From assembly GCA_023231475.1 (NCBI GenBank), contig JALJEE010000736.1, positions 16,996 to 80,995 of the forward strand: a stretch of DNA of 64,000 nt. The letters run 5' to 3'. Below, piece after piece: positions 52,426 through 62,843 of this stretch. The notes below the pieces were generated by a model. The model did no database searches and was not told where the DNA came from. It saw only the letters and a program-made list of their open reading frames with translations. The stretch comes from Seison nebaliae. Its lineage: Eukaryota; Rotifera; Pararotatoria; Seisonacea; Seisonidae. The position numbers were made by a program, and so were the translations under genes. Numbering within the stretch: position 1 is the stretch's first letter; each line of letters starts with the position of its first letter.

Positions 52426-55400
52426 GAAGGAAATTCTTTTCAAAACTCAAATTTCATCATTTACTTCCAGAATATCTCATGATAAATCCCATCTCCTCTA
52501 CTTAACTGCTTTTAGTTCTGGAATAATAATCATCACAAATGAATGGAGAGCATCTTAGAATTCGGAGCTTATTCTCCCTCAATCCATTTACTCATCCAAA
52601 GAACTTTCATTTGATTCCTTCACATTTCTTTCTCTCATATCAGACGAATGGAAAACATTTGACGTCAAAACCATCAATCCATTGGAGAAAAAGGAAAACA
52701 ATCGAAAAACAATTTATGAAAAGATTTTGTCGAATACTCGAAGCTTTCCAATTAAAATGTATGTCATGTCCAAATACATATTTTTTCCTTTTCCAAACAA
52801 ATACTCAAGTAAATCCTCATTTCAACATATAAACAAACTAACCATCAACATCATCAACAAATCTCATGACTAATACTTTCCACTTCATATTTAGTTTCAG
52901 TGTTCATTTACCATCTAACAAAATTTAGTTTGAGTTTAATTATGAGTTTGGATAAGTTTTAAAAAATTTTGTTGAACGACATTCTCTCCGCTCAAATGTT
53001 GTTTATTCCTATAGTCTTTATCAAAAATAATACTCCCTGAAACTTTTTTCCAAATCCAATATTTCATTGATAATATTAATAAAACGTTATTATCTTCAAG
53101 TATTATTTGTTTATTTTTTTTTTTGAAAATTCCAATCTGGACAATTGAGCATTGTTTGATCTATCTCCTCCCTTACGGTCAGTCATAGGAAATTTCTACT
53201 TATGGTAAGACGTTGTAAAGTTGGGAACATTCATTTTCGATAAAAGTTCAATTTTCTATCCAACATGTTCCGAACTTTAACTAATGTAAGAGAAAACTTT
53301 TATGTCTATGTTGTCTTGAAAAAGTTTGCGTAGAAAATGCTTAAATTTATCGTAAAATATTAAAGGCATCGGCAGTCTCGAAAATGTAGGGAAAAATACG
53401 AAGAACTGTCAAGTACGGAAAAATCAAGGATTATCGAAACATTTCAGAATAAACATAATACATCGTCAAGATTAAAAAAATTAGAAAATCTACTTGCAGT
53501 TAAACTCTTTATTCTAAACTTTAATTTGTATATCGATATAATTAAATTAGAATCTACTGGTGGTAAATTGCTACCCGTTTAATCTTTTGGAGAATTATTT
53601 ATCTCCAATGTTGAACAACATAAAAGAAATTTTTTCTGATGGTGATATTAATTCATTGACATTGTATTCGGTCGCAATTTTATTGTAATTTTATAATTGA
53701 CATGGCGAAAACTAGACGAAGAAACCTGATTGAGTTGTTGGAGTGGAAACCAAAGTGGAAATGGAGGAATATGTGTTAGCAGTGGGCTGCGCGGAAACAA
53801 TTGAAGGAGTACACTTTATTTCGGTATAAAGGAATAAAATAGAAGGGATGTGTAGCAAGTGATAATGAAATATTTGATTTATTCAATTTATTATTCTTTT
53901 CTTATTCTGTTATCTCTCACAAGTCAGTTTCCATAAATTCTCTTTTAATCTCTTTTGAAATAAATATCTCAACAGTATATTATAAATTTTTATTTTTTTT
54001 TGAAAAATTTATAATTAAACGATAAAATGTGAGTTTAATTTAAATATAATACAATCATATTTCTTATCGATCTTCCATCTTAAACATCCATCAACACATT
54101 GTTTAGATCATGTTTCGGAAAGCATTCCCCAGAGTCACGAGGAAATGTGTCAGATATCATTTTCAAGACAGTACAAATATCTTTTTCGCAATCTCTCAAA
54201 TATTAGGAAGATAAATATTAATCGTTCGTCCAATTCCAATTCTTCTTTCTCGATTCGTCGATGGATATTCGACCATTCTCTTCACCAACTCTCAATCGTA
54301 TTTGAAACAAATTCTGCAGCGATGTATTCTTTTTTTCATCCAAATCTGTTCCGTTGAAGGTTTGTCTTTCACTTCTTAGGAGTCTAGTGCTACATTTGTA
54401 TTGTTGGGAGACCATTTTCTTCAGTTCACATTATTCTTTCCTTTCGATGGATCGGGTCTATAATTGGCTTTTTTGGATGAGAATCTGCTGTTTCCATAAA
54501 TTCAACCCTTTTCTTCTTTTCGTCACAGCAAATTTGTTATCGCTTTCCATTTTCTTTCCTAAGGAAATATGAAAAAAAGGAAACCATTCCCGATTTTTTT
54601 TTCTTTTGCCCAAATCTGAAAGTAAAGGAAGTAAATTTTCAAGATGGGAAAAAGAAATCGAGAATAGTTTCCTTTATTTTATATGTCCTTAGGAAAGAGA
54701 AATGTCCGGGATAACCTCCTTTTACCATTGTTTTTGGTAGTCTTTCAACCTACGCTTCAAATCGTCCCTATGTTTAATAGAATACCAAATAACATATTTG
54801 TAGACTATCTGAATTGACTTGATCTGATAATTGTGATTTTCATGTTTCATCAGATACAGAATGAAGTTAACTGAATGATTCTTTTCCACCAGACATTTGA
54901 TATCTTCTTCTGTTCTGCTGTATAAGGAATACTGATCCGAGTTTCGAAAGACGAGCGACTCGAATCAATAATTCCCATCAAATGTGAAATGCTTTGTATA
55001 AAGAATAATTAAAATATTTCATTTATTTATGTTCTATTTATAATCGATGTATGCACTCTCATGCAACGTGTCAATAATTAATTGGATCATCTATCTCAAA
55101 TTTATTTTAATACATTTTTATTGCACTACATACAAATCATCAATTTACACGTGTATCTACATGTCTAATGCAACGTGTATAGGTTGGGTAGGATGAATGA
55201 CACGTATGTGCATTCACAAACATTTACTTCACATGCAAACATGAATGAATAAATCAAAAAACATAAAACTCAATTCCTCTAATCATTTAGATACAAAACA
55301 ATCCAAATTGATAATAAGTTCTATACAGATACAGGATGTACCAAATCTGTTAAATGAATGAATCTAGTTCACACTTCGGTTCGAGTCCAGACATAATTTG

Positions 55401-56020
55401 AAATCATTTTCTTTTATGAAATAAAAAGTTTTTAGAGATAGACATCAATTAAATGAATAATTTTTAAGGTAAATCTTAAATTATAATATAGACTTAACTG
55501 TGTCTAAAGTCAATATAATCTTATTTATTTCTCATTTTTTCCTACAACGAAGAATTTGAATACAACTAATTTTAGGATTGTGACGATTGAGAGATAGATT
55601 GATTTTTTTGACCGTTATTACGATTCTGTTCGTCCTTTCAAATAGTAAAACTATTTTCAAAGATATACAGCACACATTGACGTGTTGACTAAAACTTTTT
55701 CATGTTGTTCAATTGTGCTTTCAAGCTGTTCTTAACACGATGAGGTTGAAACTACTTCCTTACAGGGTAACTCGTAATGGTGTCCAAACGATAACGAAAA
55801 GTTATAAGAAAAAAACGATTTGATTTTAGAAGGGGAAAAAATCCATATTGTCTTTTTCGCTTTCTATACATAAGCTTATCGTTCTATTTTGGCAAAAAAG
55901 AGAAATATACTCCTTTGATGTTTGCCTCTGAAATTTAAGTTTTTGAAATAAGCCTGATACTTATTCTCTTATTCTTCACAACAAGTTCGTCCTGATAAGT
56001 CCATTTTATAACTTTCGATA
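52426..56020. other. Intergenic, no intact gene seen
   Basis: A 3.6 kb spacer upstream of ABCD4. Opposed frames at 54145-54572 (plus) and 54218-54415 (minus) overlap each other; neither shows a known domain, though the minus frame has protein-like composition and might be a decayed mobile element. Nothing else is supported. Confidence 0.45.
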
Positions 56021-56237
56021 ATGCCTCGTCCACCAGCGTAAACAACTTTAGTTCCTCTCATTCAAACTAACCAAGAAGTTTCCGAATTAATTCTTAATTC
56101 TTGGGATATCTTTGAAAATACGAACTATAACGATGAAGCCCTAAAATTCTGCACAAGATTAGGTTTAATCGCCAATAGCACAATTTGTTGTTGGAAGTAA
56201 ATGCGATTGCAAACAGAAAACAACAAATTTGATTGAA
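56021..56237 (+). pseudogene. ISXO2/IS1595-like transposase fragment, broken
   Basis: From ATG 56021 the frame reads a short start, a stop at 56039, then about 50 codons (NQEVSELILNSWDIFENTNY, DEALKFCTRLGLIAN, STICCWK), another stop, then MRLQTENNKFD and a third stop. The layout, a helical start, then a C-x-x-C zinc-ribbon half, then M-x-L, then K-x-D, matches the N-terminus of ISXO2-like transposases spread through invertebrate genomes. The second cysteine pair and the whole DDE domain are missing. It is a fossil; identification rests on pattern alone. Confidence 0.4.
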
Positions 56238-57039
56238 AATTAGATTATTTAAAACATTTCGGTGTAATTAAATTCAATAGACAGTGGATATGTTCAGTTA
56301 ACGGCTGTTGTGCATTTTCATGATAATGTATAATTTCCTTTGTCAGTGAATCATGCTTATCAGATTCGCTTATTGCCATAATTTGAATAGTTTCTTGCTT
56401 CTTTTTCGTTAAAGGAATTTCTTCTTGAGAATTATAAGCAGGAGGAGGAAAGAAAAAAAAGAAAAGATAAATGAGTACAGATCACTTGCAATTTATTTTA
56501 GAGAATGAATTTTTTCTAATCCTCGTTCTTCTTTCCTGAAACTGAATAAATAAATATCCATTTATTTTAATTAACAAATACTAATTCAAAATAGACAGAA
56601 CTTCAGAATTTAAGTTCGTAACTATTGAATAAAATAGTTTTTTATTATCATATGTATTTTTCATTTTTTTAAAAAAAGTTTAAAATTATTCAAAATAATT
56701 TTTACTAACGCTAACTATTTGTTTGGGAAAATGTTTTTCCGTTCTCAAAAAAGTGTTGTATAGTGGATTTAAAATATTTTATTTATTACTATTTAATATT
56801 TTTTGAAGAAAAATTAATGACTGGCGGGAATAATTCGTTTTCCTATTGTGCATCTGAAACGATTAATAATAATTCATTCATGTCCTTTGATCATCTCTAA
56901 ATCAGAGTAATTTACACGTTTTGGGTGAATTCACCTAATGAGATTGGTCCTTCTCTCTTTTTTTTTAATTGAATTAATTTCATAATAATTTTTAAAAATT
57001 TTCTTTTCATACAGTTTATTCAAATCAGATAATTATTTT

Positions 57040-58212
57040 GTGGTTGAGATGAATGTGACAAGAAATTTGGAAGATGAACCGACACTTTATGAGAGCGTTC
57101 CGGATATAATTCCGATAAATTCTACCCTTCCAACAAGAAATACGAATGTGGACGGTTTAGTCGATTCTACAATCGACATGAAAACTGCTCGAATGAAATT
57201 CGTATTAGGTGACGGATTACCAATCGATGAAACTGGAGTAGCACATCTGTTTACACAACGAACATATTCGGGACCAGAAAGAATTTATTTATCGAAAGGA
57301 ACTGATAACGAAGACGAGAATTTAGTGGAGAAGATTCTCCGTCTACAATGCGAAGTGAATTCATTGAAAGTGTTAAATTTGAAAAATCTTTCGAAAAAAC
57401 AGATTGTTGAGGATAATTATAAGAAGGAATTAACTGAAGATGATTATAAGAAATTGGAAGAGACAATCGATCAATTAGATATGACAGCAAAGACAATGGC
57501 TTTAGATGAAGAATGTGCACCATTAGTGCACGAAAATGAAGAGATCATGAAAGAATCGACATTATCTAATTCTCAAACTGTTTTGTCGATAGAGAATTTG
57601 AAAAGAATATTATCCGAGTTAACAGATGAAAAAGAAGAAAGTGAAATGTTGAAGAAACTTAAAGAAAATTGTTGTGAAATTACCAGTAATTTGGAGAATG
57701 AACAATTGTCCAAATTGAACAGTTTATGGGAGAGATTAACAGACTTGTCGAAGATTGTGGGACGTAACAAAAATTTAGAAGCGCAATATCCCAATCATTC
57801 CTTATCGGATATTTTGAGCATCATTCATAATCAGTTACGAATGGTCGATGTGAATGTTGTCGTTTCCGTCGAATCTCAATTACGTTCCATCATTTCACTA
57901 TATGAGAATAAAGAACAAAAAGAAATTACGGAAGATCAAACAACAGCTACGACGAATAAAAAAGTTAATTGTTTATTGAAACATTTCGAAGAATGGAAAG
58001 AGAAAGTGCCAATTGTCGATTCCATCCTAAAACGGTTGGAAACCATAAAAACGATTAATGAGAAAGGAGCTGAACACGAATTTATGATTAGTCGATTGAA
58101 AGCTCAACAACAATTGACAAAGAAGAACAACGAAGAGTTGACGAAACAACTCGAGAGAATGGAAAAGAAAACGGATGAGTTAATGGAAGTGTTGAGAAGT
58201 GCGTCGAATTGA
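57040..58212 (+). CDS. DCTN2: Dynactin subunit 2 (dynamitin, p50)
   Basis: Dynamitin is part of the shoulder of dynactin, the cofactor that joins dynein to cargo. The C-terminal half is coiled coil with family-like segments (HFEEWKEKVPIVDSILKRLE, IKTINEKGAEHEF, ELTKQLERMEKKTDELMEVL), and the N-terminus has LEDEPTLYESVPD, like the NEPDVYE motif that anchors p50. Length is about 390 residues against about 400 in vertebrates. The frame is open upstream to an acceptor-like CAG at 57014 or 57028, and family alignment suggests that a few more N-terminal codons come from an upstream exon that I could not find. The first ATG in this exon is 57049. One exon carries nearly the whole protein. Homology is weaker in the middle of the protein. 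Confidence 0.75.
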   Translation: MVEMNVTRNLEDEPTLYESVPDIIPINSTLPTRNTNVDGLVDSTIDMKTARMKFVLGDGLPIDETGVAHLFTQRTYSGPERIYLSKGTDNEDENLVEKILRLQCEVNSLKVLNLKNLSKKQIVEDNYKKELTEDDYKKLEETIDQLDMTAKTMALDEECAPLVHENEEIMKESTLSNSQTVLSIENLKRILSELTDEKEESEMLKKLKENCCEITSNLENEQLSKLNSLWERLTDLSKIVGRNKNLEAQYPNHSLSDILSIIHNQLRMVDVNVVVSVESQLRSIISLYENKEQKEITEDQTTATTNKKVNCLLKHFEEWKEKVPIVDSILKRLETIKTINEKGAEHEFMISRLKAQQQLTKKNNEELTKQLERMEKKTDELMEVLRSASN

Positions 58213-58597
58213 CGAAATGTCAAAAAATTGAAAATATTCGGTGAAAGAGAAATTTTTTTTTGAAATAAGCTTCTTTTATGCTTTTCATAATATTCCTGAG
58301 GACATTTATTATTTCCATTTATATTATATCAGAATCATTATATAAAAATATCAGAAATTTCAAAAAAAATTAATTTAAAATATAATACAAATTTTTTCCA
58401 TTTGAAATAAGACAGAAAGTTGAATAATTTCGTTTTTATCGACATCTCTTATCACTCGCCATAAACGGATGAGAACGATCAACAAAAATTGAAATTTTTC
58501 AACAAATCCATTTTTAATAAAAATTACGATAAAAGTTTTATCATAAAACTTTGAATAATCTATTTTAGTTGATTTAGTTGTGATATAATGATGAAAA
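58213..58597. other. Convergent 3' spacer
   Basis: A 385-base AT-rich spacer between the 3' ends of dynamitin (plus) and the first Ulp1-like gene (minus). Nothing further seen. Confidence 0.5.
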
Positions 58598-59437
58598 TTA
58601 ATAAACTGGAATTCCTAAAGGAAATAATTTGTTTCGGAGTATTTCGTAGGCGGTTAAGAATTTGAATTGGAGAATTGCCCGATTTTTGAATTTGGTGAGA
58701 ATTCGATGAGAAAAAAATTTCATATTCATCACCACATAAAATCCGCAATTCGTATTGTCTTTCTGTTCGGACGTGTGAGGATATTTCAGTTGCCATTCGA
58801 ACTTTTTATTTTCGAACGCTTTAAAATTTGTCACGATGTTCAATCTCTTCGCCGTTTCTTGTAGTAGTTGGACGAGTCGTTCCACATACATGTGGTTGAG
58901 TCGCGGGAAGTATTTGATCGATTCGAACGATATCAAATATCCCTCATCTAAATCGAGAACATGTAACGTGTAATGTAAACCGGCGTCGAGAGTTCCGAAG
59001 AACGCCAAAAACCGTTGGTTGAAAATTTGAAATTCGGAGGTGGTTAGCGCAGGTACAAATGAATTCATTAAATTTATAGTTTTCGTATCATTGAATAATT
59101 CGTCGAAGTCTAAAGACATCCTGATAATTATTCATTTCTTTCATTTTCATTATGAAAGAGAGAAATAACAAATCGACAATTCTTGAAGTAAAACCGTACG
59201 AAATCTCATATTCAAGAGTTCCTACTTTAATGTAAGACAATTGGGAAAGTAATTTCATTATGGGAACATAAACGAAATCAGGTTGATTCAATTTTGAATC
59301 ACTGCAAATTTCATTATATCCATCTTTCCATAAGAAGTGTGGAATTGAAGGATAAAGTAAATAATTCAATTCTTCATCGATATCGGAGTGACGTCGATTG
59401 GGAATGTAATTGAAACTTCGATAATCATCAAGTTTTC
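58598..59437 (-). CDS. Ulp1-fold cysteine protease, copy 1
   Basis: Two exons are seen: 59195-59437 and 58598-59109, joined in phase; at least one 5' exon is missing because 59437 follows an acceptor with a split codon. The second exon carries the C48 (Ulp1/SENP) core: HYTLHVLDLDEGYLISFES aligns residue for residue with the yeast Ulp1 H-W...D-S block, and Q-KDNT-NCGFYV gives the oxyanion glutamine six residues before the catalytic cysteine. Glutamate replaces the usual catalytic aspartate, and tyrosine replaces the tryptophan after the histidine. Ulp1-type enzymes cut SUMO or related modifiers, but transposon and viral proteases share the fold, so the substrate is unknown. The tandem neighbour at 60109-60921 is a clear paralogue. 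Confidence 0.7.
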
Positions 59438-60108
59438 CTGAAATGTTTAATGATTATTATTTTATTATTTATTTCTCAATTTATTCCGAGATAATTTGAT
59501 TTTATAATAAATAATTATAAATTATAATTATTATTAATATAAATAATTCATATATAAATAAAATTAAGAAACTTTTCGTCACACTCAATTCGGGTAAGTC
59601 TGTTAATTAAATAATTAATTGTATCGTTGAATGAATTATTTATGATGGAGATAACGTTGGAGAATGTCTGTTAAACTATATATGGAAATGGAGAAACGAT
59701 TTCAATGCGATATTAAATAAGAACTTTCTCTTTCCCACAACCATATCTATATTATATATATGATATCCAAAATTCCAATTAACTACAATTATTTTACTGT
59801 TAATTTCATTTCGTTTAATTAATTAAAACTTAAATAATAAATAATCAACAAGTATCGTATGATAAACATCTAACAGATTGTACTTTAGTACAGAGAAAGA
59901 GAAACGAAACTGAAAAAAAAGAAGGTTAATTAAATTATTTAAAATCAAAATCTCCTCGTTCAATATATCAATCAATTTCTCATCATCAACAAATAAACTC
60001 TCTTGACAATGTTGTTGTTGTTGTTGTTGAGAATGAAAGAGAAAATTATTCAATCAATATGGATTTAACATTGGAGATATTTTTATTTGAAAATGGAAAA
60101 GATGGTTT
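59438..60108. other. Spacer between the two protease copies, possible 5' exon
   Basis: A 670-base stretch. On the minus strand, 59930-60053 has a protein-like frame with a glutamine run followed by an acidic helix (VDDEKLIDILNEE), which may be part of the missing 5' exon of copy 1. The donor that would join it is not clear. Confidence 0.3.
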
Positions 60109-60921
60109 TTATTGGGAAAAGACGGGAAATAATTTATTGCGCCGGATCTCATAAGCCATCCTAAATTTCAATTGGTACAATTCGCGATTTTTGAAAATCG
60201 TCATTATACGATGGGCGAAGAATTTGAAGTTTATGAGAACGTAAAAACCACAATTCCATCGATCACTCTGTAGAGACGAGATTGGAGAGTATGATTTCCA
60301 GACGGTCTGCCGGTTTTCGAACGCTCGATTGGTTGTTTGAAGGGTTTGATTTCGAGCCGTCTCCTGTAATAATTCCATTAGATATTGGGCATAATGATTG
60401 TCGTGCATATACAATAGTCTCACCGATTCCATAAAGATGAAACGACCGTCGTCCAAATCGACTAGATTAAAAGTATAATGTTGTCCATTAGACGTTGTTC
60501 CGTAAATGACTAGATATTTCTCTCTTAGCGGTGGTAGACGAGTCTTCAATCTCATTTCCTTTAATATCGCCTTACTCAACGTATCGTTAATTCCTTTACG
60601 ATTCTCGTAGCTACAGAATATATTGTGATTAGAATAAAATTATTTTATGTCAAGTAAACTTTTCGAATGCTAAAGTAGTGAAATCGCCTGACGATTCATA
60701 AGGAAGGATGTCAAATTTAATAAAATTTAGTTCGCCCAGTAATTCCTTAAGCGGAAGGAATATGTCATCCGGATCGCTGAGACCAGCTTCACTCCCCAAA
60801 CTATTAAATTCGTCGTCTTCCCATGAATTGATAGGGACGGATTGGAATAGCATTCGATTCAACTCTAAATCCACTTGCGTTCGACCACTGAAGGGAAACA
60901 TATGGAACTGTCTAATGGCTC
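60109..60921 (-). CDS. Ulp1-fold cysteine protease, copy 2
   Basis: Two exons, 60660-60921 and 60109-60610, with intron 60611-60659 (donor GTTTAC) and matching phases. As in copy 1, exon 60921 starts with a split codon, so a 5' exon is missing, unless ATG 60901 is the start. Core motifs are HYTFNLVDLDDGRFIFMES and Q-SDRW-NCGFYV: histidine, glutamate in the aspartate position, oxyanion glutamine and catalytic cysteine. The tail FKNRELYQLKFRMAYEIRRN matches copy 1 closely. The family resembles SENP/Ulp1 deSUMOylating enzymes in fold only, and a mobile-element origin is possible given the retroelements next door. Confidence 0.7.
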
Positions 60922-61702
60922 CTAAAATTCGATTGAAAGAAACGGAATATAATTTTAATTTTTATATATAATAATGAAACTTTTTAGTTGAACTAAGTCG
61001 GGTAATTCTACAAAGCACAAGAAAAGTAAAATATGTCTAGAAAATCCGAAATACCTTCACGTATTCTCCTTAGTCTACACACATAATTTGAATGAATGAT
61101 AAGGGAAAATTTGAACTTGTCTATATCTATCACAATGTGTTTGGGCTCTAAAAATATGAAACTCCCCGAAACGACAGTGCTAAATAACTGAAAGTTATTT
61201 GGGAGTTAACATTGTGACCATATTCAACTTCTAACAAAAATTCCACAACCATTCAACATAAGGACAACCAAATAGATAGAATGAAAGAAAAAAACAACAA
61301 TGAATGAAACAAAAAAAATTTTATGTTTCTAATTCACTTTACATCGCTATTTATACAAATGTGCCCACGAAATAATGTTTTAATTATTTTCAATTTCATT
61401 ATTAAATTGTAATTGTTTAATTTTCACACGAAATTTTTCCTTCGTTTCCAATCAAATCAAGCTACGTGTCATTTTGACAAAACAATCGTTACATTCCAAC
61501 TCATATACGATTCCTGTTCAAGCGCATTTATTTTTTCTCCTTTGTTGATTATGTTGACTAAATGATATCTTTCTCGCGTAGAGAATTACGGAAATTTTAT
61601 CCATTCCATCATTTTTAATAGCCTGCCATTTTATTATTATTATTTATTGATTAAAATTCTCGTCGGAATAATTATTATTATAATTTGTTATTATTTAATT
61701 TA
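60922..61702. other. Intergenic, nothing seen
   Basis: A 780-base AT-rich stretch upstream of the copy 2 exons. It may hold an undetected short 5' exon or a promoter. I see no clear open frame. Confidence 0.45.
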
Positions 61703-61987
61703 TTAAAATTCCCGACGGGATAAATGGGAAAAAGAATTTAAAAAATTACGATCATCGCCAGCATCGATCAGGTGGTGTAATTCGGTAAGAGATTCCCGAT
61801 CAATTGGCATTGATGAAGATGGGTAGTAGGAAAAAATAAAAGTAGTAGTAGAAAAAAATGTAATAAAATTTCGATCTTCGCCACTGTTGATCAATCGGTG
61901 TAATTCCGTGTTTATGTATAATCTCAAATTTGAATGAACGTTCATTGGGCCTATTGGTTGATTATATTGTAGGAATGCGAATGACAA
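61703..61987 (-). other. Open frame with an internal duplicated segment
   Basis: A 94-codon open frame starting from a TTG-type codon, with ATG inside. It repeats one motif twice: TELHRLINSGEDRNF, then TELHHLIDAGDDRNF, each followed by T-rich sequence. On the plus strand, two similar short blocks (near 61655-61675 and 61704-61722) repeat as well. It might be a duplicated exon of an upstream part of protease copy 2, or part of a decayed retroelement. No known domain. Confidence 0.3.
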
Positions 61988-61999
61988 TTGTCTGTGGAG

Positions 62000-62358
62000 T
62001 GTAAGTGTTAGCGCATTAACGCGCTATGTACATTCCACAGTCAAGTGCAATCAATCATCCAAACTATCATCCTTACTATCAGTGTGAATATTATTCACAC
62101 CTTCACGCACCGCACACAAAGGATCGATTGTTTAGACCATTGTACAAGAAGTACTCGTACTTACTATCTTGTACGTGTACTTCTGTAACGTACTAGTACA
62201 TCTCTCTCTCACCCCCATCGTCCTCGGACAGCCTCGAGGACTATAAATACTTGGGAAGATTCCAGAGTAGGATCGACTTTTATATTCTCATTTTCGTTCA
62301 TATATATATTTTACTGCTCCTAATAAACTATATTCTTCAACGAGCCCGTAACACTTCA
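62000..62358 (+). mobile_element. Candidate solo LTR
   Basis: A 359-bp block bounded by imperfect inverted ends, TGTAAGTGTTA at the left and TAACACTTCA at the right, with the TG...CA termini usual for LTRs. Inside are a TATA-like box (CTATAAATAC, about 62240-62249) and an AATAAA signal at 62321-62326, in the order promoter then polyadenylation expected of an LTR on the plus strand. Base use is less AT-rich than the surroundings. No target-site duplication is visible, and no gag-pol lies beside it, so the call stays a candidate. Confidence 0.5.
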
Positions 62359-62360
62359 TT

Positions 62361-62540
62361 TTTCTTTTATTTTTGATATTTTTGTTTTATATTTGATATT
62401 TTTCTTCTATTTTTGATATTTTTCTTCCATTTTTGATATTTTTCTTCTATTTTTGATATTTTTCTTCTATTTTTGATAATTTTCTTCTATTTTTGATATT
62501 TTTCTTCTATTTTTGATATTTTCCTTCTATTATTCTTATT
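62361..62540. repeat. 20-bp minisatellite, about nine copies
   Basis: The unit TTTCTTCTATTTTTGATATT repeats nine times head to tail, with the outer copies diverged. It begins two bases after the candidate LTR. Confidence 0.95.
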
Positions 62541-62843
62541 TTTTTTTTATTTTAAAATCAAATCCCCTCGGGGTAAATTAAAAAGAAAATGAGATAGATC
62601 GCTGTACAGATTGTCAGTGATAAGTTTTCTTCCAATGACGATTTCATAAATATCGAAGTTAGAAGAAATGTAAAGAGCTTCATCGAAATATTCAGGAACA
62701 TCAATCGAATAATAAGAACAAAAGAAGATAACCGGAATGAAAAAATTTTTGCACTGGAGAAAAGATGGAAATGAAAAATCAGATTCCTCAATAGACTGAA
62801 TTATTTTTAAACATCTTTGAAAAAATGAGAAGAGGAAAGGTTT

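Noticed and set aside
52425-52443. Start of ABCD4 at 52443
   Set aside because: That codon is TTG; the first ATG in frame is at 52425 and an in-frame stop lies just upstream.
54145-54572. Overlapping open frames on both strands
   Set aside because: No domain, no splice context and mutual overlap; perhaps remains of a mobile element but not supportable.
55378-55389. GGTTCGAGTCC, like the T-loop of a tRNA
   Set aside because: The flanks do not form a good T-stem, and I see no matching D-arm, anticodon arm or acceptor stem.
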